Shown piece by piece: positions 59,815 to 64,000 of a DNA stretch of 64,000 nt. How positions within the stretch are numbered: the first letter of the stretch is position 1; each line of letters opens with the position of its first letter. Location of the stretch: contig NZ_PJMW01000002.1 of assembly GCF_002846365.1 (NCBI RefSeq), forward strand, positions 2,480,001-2,544,000. Direction: 5' to 3'. This stretch comes from Nocardia fluminea (GTDB lineage Bacteria; Actinomycetota; Actinomycetes; Mycobacteriales; Mycobacteriaceae). Made by a program: the position numbers and the translations under genes. A model generated the notes under the pieces. It did no database searches and was not told the origin of the DNA. It saw nothing but the letters and a program-made list of their open reading frames with translations.

Positions 59815-59821
59815 TATCGGC

Positions 59822-60820
59822 ATGTCCGCACCCCCGAATCGCCTGGTTCACAGCGCGTCCAGTGGTACACGGCGTATCGGGTTTCTCCTGTTCGACGGGG
59901 TGAAGGCGCTCGATTACGTCGGTCCGGCCGAAGTATTCGTCGAGGCGAATCAGTTCGCCGATGCCTACGAGATCGTGCTGATCTCACCCAGCGGCGCGCC
60001 GGTGTACAGCTCGGTGGGCCAGGGGGTTGCTGTGGCGACATCGGTGGCGGACGCGCCCGTGCTCGACACGCTCGTGGTGCCCGGCAGCGAGGTGCGGCCC
60101 GCCGAGTTCGTGCGCCCCGAGCTGGTGGAGGCCGCCCGCCTCCTCGCGGCGCGCAGCCGCCGGGTCGTGTCGATCTGCAGTGGTGCCTTCGTGCTGGCCG
60201 AACTCGGGATGCTGGACGGCCGAAGCGCGACCACGCACTGGAAGTTCGCCCCCGAACTCGCCCGCCGGTATCCCCGCGTGGACGTGCGGGCGGACCGGAT
60301 CTTCGTGCGGGACAACGACATCGCGACCTCGGCGGGTGTCGCAGCCGGTATCGACCTGGCGCTCGCGTTGGTGGCCGACGATCTGGGCAGCGATGTCGCC
60401 CGGCAGGTCGCTCAGGGGCTGCTGGTCTATCTGCAGCGTTCCGGCGGGCAGACCCAGTTCTCGACACCCATGCGTGCCGTCGCCCTGCCGCCCGGTCCGG
60501 TGCGCGTGGTCACCGACCTGATCGCCCGGAACCCCGCCGCGCGGCACAGCGTGGGGGATCTGGCCCGTCACGTCAATGTGAGCGTGCGCCACCTCACCCG
60601 CCTGTTCACCGAGGAGACCGGGCTCAGCCCGGCCGAGTACGCGGCGAATGTGCGCTTCGATCTCGCCAGGGCCGAGCTCGAGACCGGCAGTTCGGTGAGC
60701 CGGGCCGCCTCCGCCGCGGGTTTCGCCAGCGCCGAGGCGCTGCGCCGGACATTCGTCGCGCGGCTCGGGGTATCGCCCTCGGACTACCGCCGCAGGTTCG
60801 AAGCCGAGGCGAGTGCGTAG
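59822..60820 (+). CDS. GlxA-type regulator: DJ-1/PfpI-like domain plus AraC HTH
   Basis: 332 residues. The N-terminal DJ-1/PfpI-like domain (IGFLLFDGVKALDYVGPAEVF, in part; ICSGAFVLAELGML with the nucleophile-elbow Cys; ATTHWK) is followed by a C-terminal AraC DNA-binding domain (ARHVNVSVRHLTRLFTEETG, then SPAEYAANVRFDLARAELE and a second HTH ending near SPSDYRRRF). Such proteins are transcription activators whose N-domain is usually not catalytic. The divergent hydrolase is the most obvious target. Starts at ATG 59822, probably leaderless. Confidence 0.93.
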   Translation: MSAPPNRLVHSASSGTRRIGFLLFDGVKALDYVGPAEVFVEANQFADAYEIVLISPSGAPVYSSVGQGVAVATSVADAPVLDTLVVPGSEVRPAEFVRPELVEAARLLAARSRRVVSICSGAFVLAELGMLDGRSATTHWKFAPELARRYPRVDVRADRIFVRDNDIATSAGVAAGIDLALALVADDLGSDVARQVAQGLLVYLQRSGGQTQFSTPMRAVALPPGPVRVVTDLIARNPAARHSVGDLARHVNVSVRHLTRLFTEETGLSPAEYAANVRFDLARAELETGSSVSRAASAAGFASAEALRRTFVARLGVSPSDYRRRFEAEASA

Positions 60821-60826
60821 CGCGTC

Positions 60827-61354
60827 TCAGCGGGCGGTCGGCGGGGCGATCTGCCAGTGCTGGTTGAGCGCGCCCGCGATCTCGGGCAGCACGGTGATCG
60901 GAATGCGTTTGGCGCGCAGCATCTCCCGGATCTCGCTCACCTGCTCCCGCTTGCGCATGTCGTAGGCGCCGGTGACCGGCCGGATCACCGGCGGGATGGA
61001 CAACAGCACCAGTTCGTCGGCCGACTCGCCGTTCAGGTCGAGGGCCAGCGCCCAGCGGGCGTGCTCGTCGAGGGTGAAGCGGCCCGCGACGACCCGGTCC
61101 CACGGCACCGTCGACGAGCGGAACGGAGTTCGCGCGTAGATCGCGTGCTCGTGCAACTCGATGACATCACGGACGAACAGCGCCACGCCCACCGCGAACC
61201 CGCCGACCGCCCCGACCAGCAGCCCGGTGATTACCCGGTTCACCCCGAACATCGCCAGGAACAACCCGACGACGCCCGTGGTGACCAGGACCGCGATCAA
61301 GCAATAGAACAGACTCCGCCTGGTGGACACCACACCGGCACGCACGACCGACAT
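60827..61354 (-). CDS. Small two-helix membrane protein with PH-like cytosolic part
   Basis: 175 residues. Start ATG at 61354 with a strong AGGGAGG; a start 18 codons earlier is possible. Two hydrophobic segments lie at about residues 15-40 and 44-63, and the rest is soluble (RTPFRSSTVPWDRVVAGRF and VLLSIPPVIRP strands), like bacterial PH-domain membrane proteins. Function unknown. It follows the encapsulin gene at a 93-bp distance. Confidence 0.75.
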   Translation of the reverse strand: MSVVRAGVVSTRRSLFYCLIAVLVTTGVVGLFLAMFGVNRVITGLLVGAVGGFAVGVALFVRDVIELHEHAIYARTPFRSSTVPWDRVVAGRFTLDEHARWALALDLNGESADELVLLSIPPVIRPVTGAYDMRKREQVSEIREMLRAKRIPITVLPEIAGALNQHWQIAPPTAR

Positions 61355-61447
61355 GCGAACCTCCCTCTCCAGCTCGGGGGTGCGATGCTCGCGCCGATCC
61401 CGAATCACGATTCGTGGCTCACCCTAGCGGTGCGGACCGCCGCGGGT

Positions 61448-62245
61448 TCACGAGCCGAGCGACACCGCCGCCTCCGAAGTATCGACGAGGAAGGTGAAGG
61501 TCTCCTGGAAGTACAGCCGCACGGTCTCCGCGTCGTGGCTGAGGTAGCCGATCGACAGGTCCTGGCCCAGCGCGAGCTCGAAGTCGCCGCCGCGGGTGGT
61601 GAGCGCGAAACCGCCGGTGATCGCCGGCGCCCAGATGATCTCGCCCTCGATCAGCCGCTCGATGTGGGTCCGGATCGGGTGACCGTGATCGGAGGTCTCG
61701 CTGACCTGGGTGTACAGCTCGGCGCTGAGCACCACCGAGTACGGGCCCTGCACGCCGGCCAGGCGCAGGCCGGTGAGGGCGTGCGAGATGGCATCGGGAA
61801 TGTCGACGACATTGCTCGGGAGGGCGACGGGGGGGTTCGAGGAGGCCTCACGGATACCGGTGATGGCCGCCGCGGCGTAGCTCTCGAAGATCGCACGGTC
61901 TTCGGCGAAGGCGATTTTCTGCGCGGCGTCCTTGAGGTTGTCGAAATCGGCGTCGTCGGCTCCGCGCGCGATGTCGTCGAGTTCGGAGCGCTGCAGGGTG
62001 AACGGCACGCGCAGCTCGATCACCGGTTGGGTCACACGCTGACGGGCCTGCACGCCGTCGTCGGGCGAGTCGATCGCGGTGACCCGGCCGAGGTTGCGGG
62101 CCGAGAAGTCGAAACCGTGCGGTCCCGATACGTCGACCACCCGGCGGCCCGCGATATTGCGCTTGAAGGTGCGGGTCGCCTCCTCCTCGATCTGCGACCA
62201 GGCTTCGCCGGTGATCGGCGCGAGTTCGCGATGCAGGTTGTTCAT
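61448..62245 (-). CDS. Family 1 encapsulin shell protein
   Basis: 265 residues of HK97-fold shell protein that self-assembles into a nanocompartment. Family features are MNNLHRELAPITGEAWSQIE at the N-terminus, RRVVDVSGPHG, the E-loop region and LSIGYLSHDAETVRLYFQET (in part) near the C-terminus. The ATG directly follows the DyP stop (TGA-ATG), and its Shine-Dalgarno AAAGGAG lies inside the 3' end of the DyP gene, so translation is coupled. Confidence 0.95.
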   Translation of the reverse strand: MNNLHRELAPITGEAWSQIEEEATRTFKRNIAGRRVVDVSGPHGFDFSARNLGRVTAIDSPDDGVQARQRVTQPVIELRVPFTLQRSELDDIARGADDADFDNLKDAAQKIAFAEDRAIFESYAAAAITGIREASSNPPVALPSNVVDIPDAISHALTGLRLAGVQGPYSVVLSAELYTQVSETSDHGHPIRTHIERLIEGEIIWAPAITGGFALTTRGGDFELALGQDLSIGYLSHDAETVRLYFQETFTFLVDTSEAAVSLGS

Positions 62246-63301
62246 TCAGTTACTCCTTTTCATCGTGCCGATTGCGAGGGAGCCGTCCGAGCGAGCGGCT
62301 GCCGCCGCGTTCGCCCGTTCGACGGGGACGATTTCGGTCAGTGTCGCCGGCTCGATCTCGGCGCCCGCCGTATCGGGTGCGTCGGGCAGGTCGTCCAGGA
62401 AATCCACGGTGGGAGTGAAGAACAGCGTGCCGGTGACGGCGAAGGAGAAGTCGAGGATGCGGTCGTAGGCCGCCTCCTCGGTACCGAGGAACATCCGTTC
62501 GAGCATGCGTTCGGTGACGCTGGGGGTGGCGGCGTAGGCCACGTAATAGGTGCCGAATTCGCCGGTGCCGATGGTGCCGAACGGCATGTTGGCGCGCACG
62601 ATCTGGCGTTCGGTGCCGTCGGCGTCGGTGATGGTGTTCACCGCGACGTGCGAGTCGGCGGGTTTGACGTCGTCGGGCAGTTCGTAGTCGGCGAGTTTGG
62701 TCCGCCCGATCACGCGCTCCTGCTCCTCGATCGACAGCGCGTTCCACTGGTCGAGCGGGTGGGTGTACTTCTGCACGACCACGTAGCTACCGCCGGTGAA
62801 CTCGGGATCCTCGTCGCCGATCAGCGCCGCCGCGGCCGCGCCGGGGCCTTCCGGGTTCTCGGTGCCGTCGACGAAGCCGAGCAGGTCGCGCTGCTCGAAA
62901 TAGCGGAAGCCGACCGTCTCGTCGACGATGGTCGCCGCGCCTCGCAGACGAGCGCCGATCACCATGGCGAGTTCGAAGCACGGGCCCTGGGTCTCGCCCC
63001 TGATGTGGAAGAACAGGTCGCCGGGGGTGGCCGGTGCGCTGTGGATCGGGCCGTTGTAGCCCGGGAACTCGTGCAGCTCAGCGGGTTTCGGCCCGGCGAA
63101 GAGCCGATCCCAGGCGGCGGAGCCGATCGAGGTGACGCAGGTCAGTCCTTCACCGGGCACCCGGAAACCGATCGAACGGCGCAACCCGGAGATGTCTGCC
63201 AAGAGGTCGCGGACCGCGGATTCGCCACCGGAATCGATGGTGGCGACAAGGAAGATCGCGGACGGCGTGAGTGGATCGAGGATCGGCTGTGGCTCACCCA
63301 T
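62246..63301 (-). CDS. DyP-type haem peroxidase, encapsulin cargo
   Basis: 351 residues, class B-like. The signature GFVDGTENP is at about 142-150, with catalytic Asp145; the proximal haem ligand is probably His218 (SHVAVN), and distal Arg236 with Asn238 is in VRANMPFG. The C-terminus after a Pro/Ala-rich linker ends GSLAIGTMKRSN, a typical encapsulin targeting peptide. Start ATG at 63301 gives the usual MGEPQP N-terminus; a GTG eight codons upstream is an alternative. It should load into the encapsulin encoded next. Confidence 0.95.
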   Translation of the reverse strand: MGEPQPILDPLTPSAIFLVATIDSGGESAVRDLLADISGLRRSIGFRVPGEGLTCVTSIGSAAWDRLFAGPKPAELHEFPGYNGPIHSAPATPGDLFFHIRGETQGPCFELAMVIGARLRGAATIVDETVGFRYFEQRDLLGFVDGTENPEGPGAAAAALIGDEDPEFTGGSYVVVQKYTHPLDQWNALSIEEQERVIGRTKLADYELPDDVKPADSHVAVNTITDADGTERQIVRANMPFGTIGTGEFGTYYVAYAATPSVTERMLERMFLGTEEAAYDRILDFSFAVTGTLFFTPTVDFLDDLPDAPDTAGAEIEPATLTEIVPVERANAAAAARSDGSLAIGTMKRSN

Positions 63302-63379
63302 GGCGTCCACAGTACGGCTCCGCACCGACAGGTCCGATCAACACCTCGAGGTGTCAACCCTTTTCGGGCGATCGACCTG

Positions 63380-63706
63380 CTATTTCGCGACGGTCAGCAA
63401 AAATGTGACGTCGTCGACAGCCTTGACGCTGTGGCGGGCCCGCGGCACGACGATCAGGTCGCCCGCCGAACCCTTCCACTCGTCGGTGCCCGCGATCAGC
63501 ACCAGCGTGCCGGAGAGCACCTGGATGGTGGCGTCACCCGCATTGTCGTGTTCGGCCAGGCTCTGCCCCTCGGCGAGCGCGACAACCGTCTGCCGCAGCG
63601 CGTGGGTGTGGCCGCCGATAAGGGTTTGCGAACTCCGGCCGCTCGTCGATGTCGCCGCCAGCTTGAGCTGTTGACGGGCCACGGCGGTCAGCGATTTCTT
63701 GTCCAT
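63380..63706 (-). CDS. Small cupin-domain protein
   Basis: 108-residue single cupin barrel: GGHTHALRQTVVALAEGQSL, AEHDNAGDATIQVLSGTLVL and DLIVVPRARHSVKAV (in part) match the two cupin motifs with His residues for a metal. It lies 78 bp upstream of the DyP gene on the same strand and may be co-transcribed with the encapsulin pair. Activity unknown. Confidence 0.85.
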   Translation of the reverse strand: MDKKSLTAVARQQLKLAATSTSGRSSQTLIGGHTHALRQTVVALAEGQSLAEHDNAGDATIQVLSGTLVLIAGTDEWKGSAGDLIVVPRARHSVKAVDDVTFLLTVAK

Positions 63707-63810
63707 GGATCGGGCCTTTCGCAGGCATCTCGCGGGCAGGTCTTGCCAGGAGTATGCCCGACGGCGCCCACGCGTTCGGGCGTTTTGCCGCGACCGTTAG
63801 CCGTGTGTTG

Positions 63811-64000
63811 TCAGCCGCGGGTGTAGTGGCGAATGCGGTAGCGCAGACCGGTTTTCGAGGTCAGCCACGGAGTGTCGTCCGCATGCCATTCCGGGCCGAT
63901 GACCGGGGCGAACGCGTCGCCCGCCACGGTGGTGTCGACCTCGGTGACCAGCAGCGTCGTGGCCGAGGGCAGCGCGGCGCGGTAGATCTCGCCCCCGCCC
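63811..64000 (-). CDS. folA: Dihydrofolate reductase, C-terminal part (cut by window end)
   Basis: The last 190 bases encode, on the minus strand, the C-terminal 62 or so residues of a DHFR: GGGEIYRAALPSATTLLVTE, then VDTTVAGDAFAP and WHADDTPWLTSKTGLRYRI, ending HYTRG before TGA at 63811-63813. The glycine motif and the GDAFAP turn are typical. The N-terminal part lies beyond the window. DHFR reduces dihydrofolate to tetrahydrofolate with NADPH. Confidence 0.85.
   Translation of the reverse strand, partial: GGGEIYRAALPSATTLLVTEVDTTVAGDAFAPVIGPEWHADDTPWLTSKTGLRYRIRHYTRG

Noticed and set aside
60857..63826. 989-codon plus-strand open frame opposite the encapsulin/DyP genes
   Set aside because: Antisense to four well-supported genes; composition typical of a GC-driven shadow.

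Overview
The window is one 64-kb stretch of very GC-rich DNA. Codon bias, actinobacterial lipobox and Shine-Dalgarno styles, DUF3105 and PPOX/F420 proteins, an encapsulin-DyP pair and LCL-type NRPS modules all point to a mycolic-acid actinomycete, most likely Nocardia or a close relative. The genus is an inference; no rRNA or tRNA is visible.

Region 1 (1-3.7 kb) holds the 3' part of a NarL-type sensor kinase with its response regulator (GTGA overlap), a PPOX-class F420-type oxidoreductase, a convergent DUF3105 lipoprotein and a lone cobM.

Region 2 (4.09-48.3 kb) is one uninterrupted 44.2-kb NRPS gene of 14,742 codons. By manual reading it has 12 complete C-A-T modules, epimerases in modules 6 and 12, and then a 13th C domain fused to a decayed, truncated A domain, with no carrier protein or thioesterase after it. 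Specificity codes read Ser for modules 3, 4, 7 and 9 and Thr for module 5. Modules 10 and 11 share one unusual code. The predicted product is a 12-residue, Ser/Thr-rich peptide with epimerised residues at 6 and 12. No MbtH, TE, transporter or obvious tailoring cluster is visible.

Region 3 (48.3-50.75 kb) has a strong composite hairpin after the NRPS, a Uma2-family gene, an ATP-grasp gene that seems to start at a rare ATT codon behind a structured leader, and a 54-residue secreted peptide with a duplicated GSVxICF motif.

Region 4 (50.75-52.5 kb) is a divergent TetR / MDR-oxidoreductase pair with twin operators.

Region 5 (52.5-58.8 kb) resembles a urea/guanidine carboxylase locus: a TetR regulator, a divergent APC permease, two DUF1989 proteins (UAAP2, UAAP1) and a carboxyltransferase-only protein. 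The biotin carboxylase, BCCP and allophanate hydrolase are all missing. A large hairpin and a 37-bp tandem repeat lie between the permease and UAAP2.

Region 6 (58.8-64 kb) has an alpha/beta hydrolase (haloperoxidase-like), a DJ-1/AraC regulator, a small membrane protein, a cupin-DyP peroxidase-encapsulin gene set (encapsulated peroxidase nanocompartment) and the 3' end of a dihydrofolate reductase gene.
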